Part shown: positions 26,765-36,800 of the stretch, piece by piece
Position numbering within the stretch: position 1 is the first letter of the stretch
Layout: every line of letters starts with the position of its first letter
Source: Streptomyces poonensis
GTDB lineage: Bacteria > Actinomycetota > Actinomycetes > Streptomycetales > Streptomycetaceae
NCBI RefSeq assembly: GCF_014650915.1
Contig: NZ_BMVW01000020.1
Location: forward strand, 71,164-135,163
Direction: 5' to 3'
DNA length: 64,000 nt
The notes under the pieces: model-generated
Told to the model about the DNA's origin: nothing
Seen by the model: the letters and a program-made list of their open reading frames with translations, nothing else
Database searches by the model: none
Program-made: the position numbers and the translations under genes

Positions 26765-26781
26765 GGCGGCCGACATCCGTC

Positions 26782-28578
26782 CTATCCCTTGTGCCGGGAG
26801 GCGAGCGGGTCGCCGGCCTTGCGGACGGCATCGGCGATCCAGGCCATGGCCTCGGGCACGTCGTAGTTGCCGGCGTGCGGCTGGTTCCAGGCGAGCCGGT
26901 AGTCCAGGTTCTTGACCTGCCTGTCCGCGGCGAGCGCCCGGTCCAGGTTGACCGAGACGGTGAACGCGGTGTCCCGGTCACGGGTGCCGTGGCGGACGTA
27001 CCAGTTCGGCGCGGTGTCGGCGCTGGTGCCGACGAAGTCCATCGGGTTGATCAGGTGGACCTGGTCGTCGACGGTGGTGCTCTTCTTGGTGGTGTACTGC
27101 TTCCAGGTCAGCCCGGTGTCGTCGAGGCCGCTGCCGTCGCCGGCGACGTCGTTGTGGTTCCAGCTGTACTCGGTGTAGTTCAGGTACCTCTGCGCCGACG
27201 GGCCGAAGAGGTCGGTCTCGGTGCCGCTGGTGGTGTTCCCGTCGACGCCCACGGCGTCGAAGGCGGGGGTCGTCTTCAGCGTGGCCTGGGTGGCGACGAA
27301 GGCGAGGTACTTCGCCATGTCGACGGAGCGCACGGTGCGGGTGGCGGTGTCGACGTCGATCCAGTCGTTGACGTACGACTTGGTGGTGGGCGGGCCTCCG
27401 GGGCCGCCGGACGTGATCTCGAAGGTCCCGCCCAGCGGCGGAACGGTGTGGGCGGGGTCCGCCTTCAGGTAGGTCTCCGCGGACCGGACGACCTCCTGCT
27501 CGATGGTGTCGAGCATGGTGGCGGCGGTGAGCCGGGAGCCATCGGGGCTGCGCAGCCCGAGGCTCTTCTCGTACGCCCCGAACCGGGCCGCGATCTCCGC
27601 GGCCGCCTCGGGTGAGGGGTCGGAGCCGGTGGTGTCGCGGGTGCCGAGGACGTTGTACAGCCACTCGTAGGCCACGTCGGCGTTGCCGAGGTCGGTGATC
27701 GGGCAGTACGCGTTGACGGCGAAGACGTCGTCGCGCAGCGTACTGCGCCCCTTGGCGTCGACACCGGCAGCGCCGATCGCGGCGAGGTACGGGGTGTACT
27801 CGGCGCTGTTGCCGGAGGCGCCCAGGATCGACACCAGCGCGCCGCCGCCACTGGTGCCGTTGATGACGATCCGCTCCGCGCTGCCGGGCATGGCGGCGTC
27901 GTTGAGGCGCAGGTACCGCACGGCGGCCTTGGCGTCGACCACCGCCGCGGGGGCCTTGCCCGGATACGTGCCATCGGCGCCGAGCAGGCCGCGGCTGCGG
28001 TTGGCGACGTCGACGAAGACGTAGCCCGCCTTGAGTGCGGCGCCGACGTTGCTCTTCGCGCTGTCGTAGGAGGTGCCGGCGGTGACGCTCGCCCGTATGT
28101 AACTGGCCTTCCAGCCACTGTTGTTGACAGCGAAGTAGATCGGGGTCCGCTGGTCACCGAAGGCGCTCTCGGGGACGAACACGTTCATGCTCTGGTAGCC
28201 GCAGGCGGTGTTGGGGATCGTGGTGCCGCCGCCGGGGCCGCCGGGTTGCCGGGCCGCCGCGGCAACCGGGTCGGCGACGTAGCAGATCTCCTTGTACCAG
28301 CGCACGTTCATCGGCCGGCCGTCGACCGTGACGGTGATCGTCGTGTACGCGGCGGAGCCGAAGTCCAGCGCGGCGTCCTGGAGGTCCGCCGTGTGACCGC
28401 GACCGGCGGAGGGAGCCGCCACCGCGACGGAGGTCGGCACCGCGGCCGCCGCGAGAACGAGGGAACCCGCGAGCGCCACGCCTCTCAGGAGGCGGCCGCG
28501 GGTCACGGGGCGTCCTGCGCCCGCACCCCCCGGGTGAGTGAGTGCGTCATGTCCGAAAGACGCGGAGAGCCTCTGCAT
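26782..28578 (-). CDS. Secreted subtype-B tannase (TanB-like)
   Basis: 598 residues. Signal peptide (LVLAAAAVPTSVAVAAPSA) and an alpha/beta hydrolase fold strikingly like lactobacillar tannase. Shared blocks are GKAPAAVVDAKAAVRYLRLN, INGTSGGGALVS with nucleophile Ser243, FAVNAYCPITDLGNAD, WYVRHGTRDRDTAF with Asp534, and LAWNQPHAGNYDVPEA with His568. Such enzymes hydrolyse galloyl esters to gallic acid. ATG 28578 follows GAAGGGAG. Convergent with the UbiX/UbiD operon, so an extracellular esterase and an intracellular decarboxylase are paired. Confidence 0.88.
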   Translation of the reverse strand: MQRLSASFGHDALTHPGGAGAGRPVTRGRLLRGVALAGSLVLAAAAVPTSVAVAAPSAGRGHTADLQDAALDFGSAAYTTITVTVDGRPMNVRWYKEICYVADPVAAAARQPGGPGGGTTIPNTACGYQSMNVFVPESAFGDQRTPIYFAVNNSGWKASYIRASVTAGTSYDSAKSNVGAALKAGYVFVDVANRSRGLLGADGTYPGKAPAAVVDAKAAVRYLRLNDAAMPGSAERIVINGTSGGGALVSILGASGNSAEYTPYLAAIGAAGVDAKGRSTLRDDVFAVNAYCPITDLGNADVAYEWLYNVLGTRDTTGSDPSPEAAAEIAARFGAYEKSLGLRSPDGSRLTAATMLDTIEQEVVRSAETYLKADPAHTVPPLGGTFEITSGGPGGPPTTKSYVNDWIDVDTATRTVRSVDMAKYLAFVATQATLKTTPAFDAVGVDGNTTSGTETDLFGPSAQRYLNYTEYSWNHNDVAGDGSGLDDTGLTWKQYTTKKSTTVDDQVHLINPMDFVGTSADTAPNWYVRHGTRDRDTAFTVSVNLDRALAADRQVKNLDYRLAWNQPHAGNYDVPEAMAWIADAVRKAGDPLASRHKG

Positions 28579-28649
28579 GGGTCTCCCTTCATCGAGCACC
28601 GAGTGCTTCGCCCAAGGCCCCGGGATCGAGGCGTGACGCACGCTACAAG

Positions 28650-28661
28650 ATTGTCAACAAT
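28650..28661. promoter_or_regulatory. ATTGTCAACAAT inverted repeat upstream of tannase
   Basis: Five-base arms ATTGT/ACAAT around CA, 72 bp before the tannase ATG in an AT-rich patch. On the gene's strand it contains a consensus -35 (TTGACA). The form TTGTCAACAA resembles operators of GntR/FCD-type regulators of aromatic metabolism. No such regulator is in the window. Confidence 0.45.
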
Positions 28662-28705
28662 ATGCCTAGCAATCTGACGGTCCTGTCTCGTAGTCCCGTG
28701 CTCCA

Positions 28706-29370
28706 CCTCCGCCGCCCCTCACCGCTCGGGCTGTGCGCGCCCGGCTCTCCAGGCCCAGGCCCATGCGTCACCGCACGCCGCGACCGTTGACGACCTGATC
28801 CCACAAGCGGAGAGAATGACGACAGCCGCCGCGGTCGTCACACACAGCTGTCCGAGGGCCGTCACGGCGCGATCGCGGTCGGTCTCGGCGTCGAGGTCAG
28901 AACACCGGCCTCCGCCGTCGGCACTGCTCCGTGGAAACCCCACTCGGGTGGAGACCGGCTGGAGCCGCATCGGGGGCTGGAACTCGTACCGGCGCAGTCG
29001 CGACGGGTGACTCGCCGAAAAGGTCTCCCCGACCGGCCTGCTGCCCGTCGCCCGCGACGCCGGTGTGCTGAAGCCTAGTCCTCGACCAGGTGTTCGCAGG
29101 TGTCCCACACCAGCAGCAGCTCCAGGCCCATGAGGCGGCGCCAGGCTGTCCCGGACCGCTGCCCGTGTCGCCGCCAGTCGTACTCGAACCGTCATCGACA
29201 GGAGAAGCCGTACTCGCTCAGGCCGGAGCCGTACGACGACGCGCCCGATTCGCGTCCGCACTGTGCTCGTCGGCACAGTGATGAACATGAGGGAGGCCGG
29301 AAAGGCCCCGCTCACCGCCCGGACACTCGGTGGCTGATCCGAGGTCCGCGCATCCGGGCAGGATCGCGGC
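28706..29370. other. Gene-poor interval with degraded frames
   Basis: Frames on both strands (for example a 198-codon minus-strand frame, 28719-29315) have no recognisable domain and no ribosome site. Probably decayed coding DNA; I cannot name what it was. Confidence 0.4.
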
Positions 29371-29500
29371 CATGAGAATGTTCACCCTTGATGGCGTCTG
29401 ATTCCTGGGCCAGGCGATCGCACAGGACGCGCTCGACCTGGGTGAGAGGTGACGGTGTTCAACCGTGGCCGGCGCTGGCTGGCGGACAGCACGTGGGACC
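29371..29500 (+). pseudogene. NAD-dependent epimerase/reductase N-terminal remnant
   Basis: Starts MRMFTLDGV, then a TGA stop, then FLGQAIAQDALDLGER. A one-base shift then gives VTVFNRGRRW. This is the N-terminal Rossmann motif of atypical SDR/epimerases (consensus MRIFVLGGTRFLGRAI...VTLFNRG). The in-frame stop, frameshift and loss of everything downstream show it is dead. Confidence 0.65.
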
Positions 29501-30043
29501 GAATCCAACATGCCGTCCAGGCCGACGGTTATGGGTACTGCCTAGTTCAGGGGCGTTTGCGATGCCGTTGTCGCAGCTCTTCCGGACGTGTGCGGGCCGC
29601 GTCATCTCGCCTCGTCGGCGGGGTTGCATGTGCCGGACGAGGTACTTGAGGTGGCGTGGCCCTCCATGCAGCCCCGGAACCTGCCGATGAAACACGACCG
29701 GGCAGGCCACCCGGAAGCCGTCTTCGCGGGTAACGACGTTCCGGAACCCGTCCGGTCCCATCCACGGCCCGGACCCGCGCGCCGAGTCCCTGCCTGAGCG
29801 ATCCCGGCCTCGAGCCGACGGCCTTCCGGTCCGCTTCTGCGGCCCGCCGGGCCTGCCCGCCGGGCCGCTGGGCTGCCGGCACCGACCAGCGCGTGGCCGG
29901 CAGTCAATGGCAGCTGTCGCGGCGTTTCTTGAGGGTCCGTTACCTCTTCATCAGGAGATCGTTACTCATAGCGACAGTTGATCATGTCTTCCCATTAGTT
30001 CCCATTGACAGAGGGAAGACGGACTTTCCTGGAGGGGAAGTAG
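29501..30043. other. Intergenic region
   Basis: 540 bp with overlapping short frames that I cannot assign to a family. The last ~60 bases before 30044 are AT-richer and probably hold the promoter of the small secreted pair. Confidence 0.35.
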
Positions 30044-30349
30044 ATGAGTGCAGTCGTTCGTCGGGGATGGGCGGCCTTCGCTGTGGCCGTCGCCGGGGCA
30101 GGGATGGTCGTCGTAGGCGCGGGATCTGCCGCCGCGTACGCTCCGGGCGGCGGTGGTTCGCTGGTGAGTGTCAAGAATCTGGAGCAGGGGCAGACGTACT
30201 CGGCCGCGAGCCCGGGAACGCGGACGAGCCGTACCTTTGTCTACCGGGACCGGTCGGCGCTCGTAGACGCGTCAAACGCGCGCCAAGGGTTCAGCGGACA
30301 AGGGATGAGCCCGGGCGTGGTCAACACGGACCGGTTCCTCGGGCTCTGA
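30044..30349 (+). CDS. Small secreted protein A
   Basis: 101 residues. Clear signal peptide (AVAVAGAGMVVVGAGSAAA), mature part of about 70 residues without cysteine: SLVSVKNLEQGQTYSAAS... ending ALVDASNARQGFSGQGMSPG. Strong ribosome site GGAGGGGAA before ATG 30044. One base separates its stop from the next start, so the two form an operon. The mature part aligns with that of the next protein (LV...L-QG-T--A...R--ALVDAS-A-QG), so they are diverged duplicates. No family recognised. Confidence 0.75.
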   Translation: MSAVVRRGWAAFAVAVAGAGMVVVGAGSAAAYAPGGGGSLVSVKNLEQGQTYSAASPGTRTSRTFVYRDRSALVDASNARQGFSGQGMSPGVVNTDRFLGL

Positions 30350-30350
30350 G

Positions 30351-30632
30351 ATGCGGTGGATGACCGCGACGGCGGTCGCAGTCGTGGTGGGAATGGGATG
30401 GTGCTCCAGCGCCACCGCTCAGGACCGGGATGCTGCCGCGCCGCCGCTGGTGAACGCCGACTGCCTCGGACAAGGCGTGACGGTGACCGCGCTGCAGTCT
30501 GATCAGATGGACACTCGGCGGTATGACTGCCCGGACAGGGGCGCGGTGCTGCTGGACGCCAGTCGTGCCCTTCAGGGCATCTGGGTGGTCGTGGGAGGCC
30601 GGAACAACACCGCCGCCCAGTCCTTCGGCTGA
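30351..30632 (+). CDS. Small secreted protein B
   Basis: 93 residues, signal peptide ending near SSATAQD, mature part of about 65 residues with two cysteines (NADCLGQG, RYDCPDRG) absent from protein A. Conserved core: LVNADCLGQGVTVTAL and AVLLDASRALQG, matching protein A position for position. Starts one base after the stop of protein A. The cysteines could form a disulfide. Converges on the polyketide synthase gene. Function unknown. Confidence 0.72.
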   Translation: MRWMTATAVAVVVGMGWCSSATAQDRDAAAPPLVNADCLGQGVTVTALQSDQMDTRRYDCPDRGAVLLDASRALQGIWVVVGGRNNTAAQSFG

Positions 30633-30640
30633 TCCGGCAG

Positions 30641-30708
30641 CCGCCCCGGGCCCCGGGCGACAGACAGGTGCTGACCAGTCTGTTTCCCTTCCAGCGGGCC
30701 CGGGGCGG
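30641..30708. terminator. Nested inverted repeats between convergent units
   Basis: Outer 13-bp perfect arms (30641-30653, 30696-30708) enclose a small CAGAC/GTCTG hairpin (30661-30682). Located after the secreted pair and before the 3' end of the synthase gene. Confidence 0.6.
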
Positions 30709-30801
30709 AACCCGCTTGAACGGAGCATCGGTGGGCGCCCCGGCCGACACTCCCCGTCTGCCTCCGGGGCCTGCTCGGTCAGCACGGGGCTCCCCGGTGT
30801 G

Positions 30802-33800
30802 TCACCGGTCCGGCCTGAGCCGCCGCAGGCAGCGCCGGGCCAGGTCGTCGACCGTCGTGCTGTCGAAGATCTCCACGGCCGACAGGTTGCAGCCCAGCCG
30901 CTGGTTGACGATCGTCAGCAGCTCGGTGCCCATGAGGGAGTCCAGCCCCAGCTGGTCCAGCCGCCTGTCGGCAGGCACCCGGTCGGCGGTGGTCTGCAGG
31001 ACCTGGCAGAGACTGTCGGTGAGGACTTCCGTCACCCGGGCGAGGGCCTCCTCCGGTGACACGGTCGCCAGCGCCTCCAACAGCGCGGTACGGCCCGTGC
31101 CGCCGGAGTCCTCGGCCGGCCGCACAGTGCCGAATCGGGCGGCGCCGAGCGTCGCGAAAGCGTGCCGGGCCGCGCCCCAGTCGATCCGGGCGACGACGGC
31201 GACCTCGTCGCCACGCGCGGCCAACACGCCCAGGGCGGTCAGCGCGTCACCCGGCGGCACCGGGTCGAGGCCCAACTGCCGCATGAAGTCGCCGATGCCC
31301 TGCCGGGCGACGTAGCCGACCTCGTCCACGGCCCCCCACGCCACCGCGAGACCTGGCAGGCCGGCTCGCCGACGTGAGCGCGCCAGGGCCTCCAGGAACA
31401 GATTGGCGCCGCTGTAGCCGGCCTGGTGCGCGGTGCCCAGCAGGGAGGTGGCGGACGAGTACAGGACGAAGAGATCCAGGTCGCGACCGCGTGTCAGACG
31501 ATCGAGGACGTCCGCGCCGCCGGCTTTGGGCTCCAGGACCTGCCGCACCCGGTCGGTGGTCAGCTCGGCGAGTGGTGCGTCGTCGATGACCATGGCGGCA
31601 TGCAGCACCCCCCGCAGCCGGGGCCCCGCCGCGTCCACGGCCTGCAGCACCCTCTTCATGGCCGCGGCGTCGGCCACGTCCGCCGCGTGCACGGCTACCG
31701 TCACTCCCCGCTCTCGCAGGTGCTCCAGGAGCGCCGGGGCTTCCGGCGTGCCGGCGCCGCGCCGCCCGACCAGGGTCAGGTGCCGGGCACCGCGGTCGGC
31801 GAGCCAGCGCGCGGTGGCCGCCCCGAACCCGGTGAGGCCCCCGGTGATGAGATAGGTGCCGAGCGGGTCCGGTGCGTACGGCCGCGGCACGTCCCGGAGC
31901 ACCGGCGGCTCATCCAGGGAGATCACCACCTTCCCCACGTGGCGTGAGTGCTGCAGTGCTTCGAAGGCATCAGGGACCCGGTCGGCGGGGTACACGCAGT
32001 GCGGAACGGGCCGGTAGACGCCGCCTGTCACCCGTTCGGCCACCTCGGCGAACCGTGCCGCCAGCAGCCGGGGGTGGGTCTCGGCCAGGCCGGCGAGGTC
32101 GGCGGCACTGAAGGTGATGTTGTTCAGGAACGGCCGCAGCGGCATCCGGCCGTCCGCGTACAGGTCGTGCTTGCCGAGTTCCACGAAGCGCCCGCCGGGA
32201 CGCAGCACCTCGAGCCCGCGCGCCATCGCCTCACCGGACAGCGAGTTGAGGACGACGTCCACGCCGTCGCCACCCGTCACCTCCATGAGGCGCTGGGCGA
32301 ATCCGGGCGACCGTGAGTCGAGCACGTGCCGCACGCCGAGCAGCCGCAGCAGGTCGCGCTTGGTCGGAGTGCCGGCGGTGGCGACGACGTGGGCGCCGGC
32401 GTGCTCCGCGTACTGCAGGGCCGCCAGCCCCACGCCTCCCGCGGCGCCGTGCACCAGAACGGTCTCCCCGGGAGCCGGCCGCGCCAGGTGGTGCAGGGCG
32501 TGGTGGACGGTGAGGAAGACGGTCGGCAGCGTGGCCGCCGGGCAGAAGCCCAGGTGGTCGGGGATGCGGGCCGCGAAGGCCGCCGGGACCGCCACGTGGG
32601 AGCGGAACGTTCCGCTGCCGAACGCCATGACCCGGTCTCCGGGCGTGAAGCCGGTGACGCGGGATCCCACGGCGAGGACCGTCCCCGCGCACTCCATGCC
32701 CAAGGAGAACTCCCGCCCGCCGAGGTCGTGTTGCTGCTGTTCGAAGGGCATGGCGCCCACTGCCTGGAGCGCGTCCCGGTAGTTGAGGGCGGCGGCCTGC
32801 ACGGCGATCAGCAGGTCGTCCGGTCCGGCCGTCGGCACGGGCGCCGGCGACCAGACGAGCCGGTAGGAGCGGCCCGGGTCGCGCAGGCGCAGGGCGTAGG
32901 AGGACGCGGTACCGGCCCGCAGGGGCCGGGAGAGGTCCGTCTCCTGCCGGACACGGGGCACGAAGCGACCTGACCCGGTCAGCAGGATCTCGTCCTCCGG
33001 ACCCGGATCCGTCAGCTCGGCGGCCAGCCGCTCCGCGTCGATGTCCGGACCGGTGGCGTCGAGCGAGACCCGCCGGACCGTCAGGTCGGGGTAGTCGTTA
33101 CCGAGGCTGCGGGCCACGCCCCAGGCACAGGCCGCCGTGGGGTGGAGCGGGCGCTCGGGTGCGGGCAGAGCCCCGGACGGCGGTGTGACGACCCACAGCC
33201 GCACCCCGGCTCCGTCCCCCTCCTCCGTGCGGCGGTGGGCGGCCCGTGCCACGCCGCGCAGGATCCCTGTGTGCCGCAGGGCCCGTTCCGTCTCCAGCCG
33301 TCCGTCGCCCGCGGCGCCCTCCGTTTCGTCCTCCCCCACCAGGAACACCACGGTGGCGGACTCCGACTGCCCGGTCAGGAGCGTCGCCCAGCGCTCGTCG
33401 TCGCCTGTCGGCGGCACGACACACACGTGCGGACCGCCTCCCGGCGCGAGTCGCTCCGCCAGGGCGGACGCCAGCGTGTCGCGGGACGCCTCGGCCACGA
33501 TGATCCAGCCCGGATCCGCACCGGCCGGTTCGGGGACGGGGGGCTCCGCACCGGCCGATTCCGGGGCGGGCGGGGTCACCGGGGCCGGGCGAGGCGTCCG
33601 CCGGGCCAGCAGAGCGGAGAACTCGTCCTCGCGCGGACCGTCCGGCGGGGCCAGCCGGCCGATGTCCCGGAAGCCCTCCTCGGCCAGCAGCCGTCGCCAG
33701 CCGTCGCCGGTCAGCAACGGCCCGTCCGGGCGCAGTGCGGTGTCCTGCTGATTCCAGAAGCCGGGCAGCAGCCCGAAGATCAGCGCGAGGTCGGCCGTCG

Positions 33801-36800
33801 TGTGTGCCTCCACGGCCAGCAGCAGGCCGTCGTCGGCCAGCAGCCGACATACGTGGCCGAGTGCGGTGCGGAGGTCGCCGGCGGCGTGCAGCGCGTTGCC
33901 CGCCACCAGCAGGTCGCAGGCGGCTTCTTCGAAGCCCTGCTCGACCGGGTCGCGGTCGAGGTCGAGCGTGCGGTGGTCGACGAAGTCGTAGGCGCCGAAG
34001 CGTTTCCGGGCGCGGGGGAAGAACGCCGAAGATACGTCGGTGAACGTGTACCGCGTGCGGTCGGGTGGCAGTTCCGGCAGCAGGAAGGCGGTCGTACCGC
34101 CGGTTCCGGCACCGACCTCGAGAACGCGCAGTGGCCGGTCGGCCGGCCAGTCGCGCACCAGTGCGCGCACGGCGGCCCGTACCGCCCGGTTGGGGAACGT
34201 CGTCAGCCCCCCGCTCGTGTAGAACTCCTCCAGCAGGTACCGGTTGGCCTCGGACAGGAGCTGTTCCGCCGGATCGCGGTCGCCGCGCAGGAGGGCCGTC
34301 AACTGCCTCGCGCACCGGCCCAGCAGCGCCAGGTCTACGACTCGTCCGGACGGCCGGGCGACCGCGGTCCGGAAGCGCTCCTCCGGGCGCGCCGTTCCCA
34401 CCAGGCGCCAGGCGCCGTCCGCCCCGTCCGGCACCGGCTCGGCCAGGCCGTGGGCCTGCGCGTTGGGCAGCAGGACACCGAGCAGCTTGGTGTACTGCGC
34501 CAGGACTCCCGCGCGGACGAGCTCTCCGATCGTGAAGGGACGTTCGCCGTGTCCGGCCTCGTGCAGCAGGTCCCGGACGGACCTCGCGGTGAAGTGCGCC
34601 GTCAGCTCACGGACCACCGCGGGGAACCCCGGATCGTCGTCCCCGTTCCACGCCGCCGTGGCGCGCCGCAGCTCGCCCGCGCACCGGCGTGCGATCGCCC
34701 CGGGCTGCGGGACCTGCGGACCCGTCGGCAGCGCCTGTCCCGCCCGCGGTGCCGCCCGCATCACCGTCGTCATGTACGGGGCGGCCGCCCGGCCACCCTC
34801 GTCGAACCGGCGCAGCCGGCATCCCTCCACGGTGACGCAGACCAGTCCGCCGGGAGCCGCCACCGTCGCGTCGAACAGCACCTCGTGCCCTGAGACGGCA
34901 CGCACCCGTACCAGAAAGTGGCCGCCGGAGGGTACGCGACGCCAGGCGCGGATGCGGTCGAAGGCCACCGGCAGGTACCGGGCCTGGGCGGGCACGTGCT
35001 CCTGCACGACAGGGGAGGCCGCCTGCAACGCGCCGTCCAGCAGCGTGGGATGCGCCTCGTGACCGGAGACGGTGTCGGTCGTGCCCGTGTAGCGCATCAG
35101 CACCCGGGTGCCGTCGAAGCGGATGTCGTCCATCACGCGGAAGGCGGGGCCGTAGCGCAGGCCGCAGTGCTCGGCGTCCGCGTACAGTTCCTCGGGCGGT
35201 TTGCAGCGGGGCAGCGTGCCGGCGATGCCTTCGACGTCCAGGAGGGCCGGCAGGGCCGCGTACAGCCGCCTGACGCGGCCCCGTGCGTGGTGCCGCCAGC
35301 TCTCGTCGCGGCCGGTGCGGGAGGCGATCTGCAGGATGCCGTCGTCGCGCGACAGCGACGTCTGGATCTCCAGGTTCCCTTCGGCCTCGGCGTCGAAGGG
35401 CAGGACGAGGGCCTGCGGGATGCTCAGGTGCGTGATCTCCACCGGGCCGTCGTGCACGCGCCGCCCTGCCGCGAGGGCCATCTCGATCAGGCCGGCGGCG
35501 GGCATCACGACGGCGTCGCCGACCTTGTGGTCGGCCAGCCAGGGCACCCGGCCCGGCTCGAAGGCGCCGTGCCAGGTGGGATCGGCGACCGCCGCGCGCT
35601 CGCCGAGCAGCGGATGGTCGATCGTCCCGTCACCGTAGCCCCGCTGCCACAGCGCGGGGTCGCCGTTCCAGTGCCGTTCGCGCTGCCAGGGGTATCCGGG
35701 CAGGTCCACCACGCGCCCCGGGTGCGGGAAGAAGGCGGTGGGGTCGGTGCACACGCCTGCGGCCAGTACATGGGAGAGACAGGCGCGGACGCCTGCCGGG
35801 CCCGGGGCGTCCCGGCGCATCATCGGCACCACGCCGGGCCGCTGCTGCCCGGCCCGTGCCGCGCGACGCAGGCAACCGGCGAGCACCGGGTGCGGGCCGA
35901 CCTCGACGAAGACCGCGCAGCCCGCCTCCCGCAGCGTGTCGGCCGCGGCGCCGAACAGCACCGGCTGCCGCAGATTGCGCCACCAGTAACCGGCGTCCAG
36001 CTCGGTGCCGGTCAGCAGCGTTCCGGTGGTGGCGGAGGCATAGGTCAGGTTTGCCTGACGGCCCGTCAGCCCGGTGAGTGTGTCGAGCAGTTCCTCCCTC
36101 AGCGGATCCATGACGCGGCTGTGGAAGGCGTAGCGCAGGCCCAGGTCCCGGAAGAAGACGTCCTCCCTCCGCAGCCGTTCCCCGAGGTCGGCCACGGCGG
36201 CGCGGTCACCGCTGACGGTCACGTCGCGCGGGCTGTTCACCCCGGCGATCTCCAGACGGCCCTCGTACGGCGCGAGCCACTCCTCGACCCGTTCGGCGTC
36301 CGCTCCGACGGCGGCCATGCCCCAGTCGCCCGCCGTCGACGCCTGGGCCCGCGAGCGCGCCACGACCACCCGGGCAGCCGCGTCCAGGTCCAGGGCACCG
36401 GCGGTCCAGGCTGCGGCCATCTCGCCCGCGCTGTGCCCCACCACCCCTGCCGGCCGGACGCCGTGGGCGCGCAGCACGGACACCAGACCCACCTGCACCG
36501 CGAAGAGGAGGGGCTGCGCCGCGTCGGTGGTGTCCGGGCGGCGGTCGCCCGCGTCCACGGTCAACTCGTTCAGCACCGACCAGCCGAGCAGCGGCCGCAG
36601 GGCCTCGTCGGCCTCCGCTACGCCCGCGCGGAACACCGGTTCCTCCGCCAGCAGGTCCCGCCCCATGCCCGCCCACTGCGCACCGTTCCCGGAGAACGCC
36701 AGGGCGACTGCGGCGCCGTCGGCCCCCTCCGCGAAGGCGCCGGCCGCATCCGGCTCGCCCCGTACGAGAGTGTCGAACTCCGCCGCGGCTTCCTGCGGCC

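Noticed and set aside
24504..26981. 825-codon minus-strand frame opposite ubiX-ubiD
   Set aside because: Low-complexity antisense reading of the decarboxylase; no recognisable domain.
28719..29315. 198-codon minus-strand hypothetical gene
   Set aside because: No ribosome site, no family, composition unlike neighbours; treated as decayed DNA.
29547..29907. Minus-strand frames with MGPDGFRNVVTREDGFRVAC
   Set aside because: Protein-like over a short stretch but no family, start site or conserved context could be supported.
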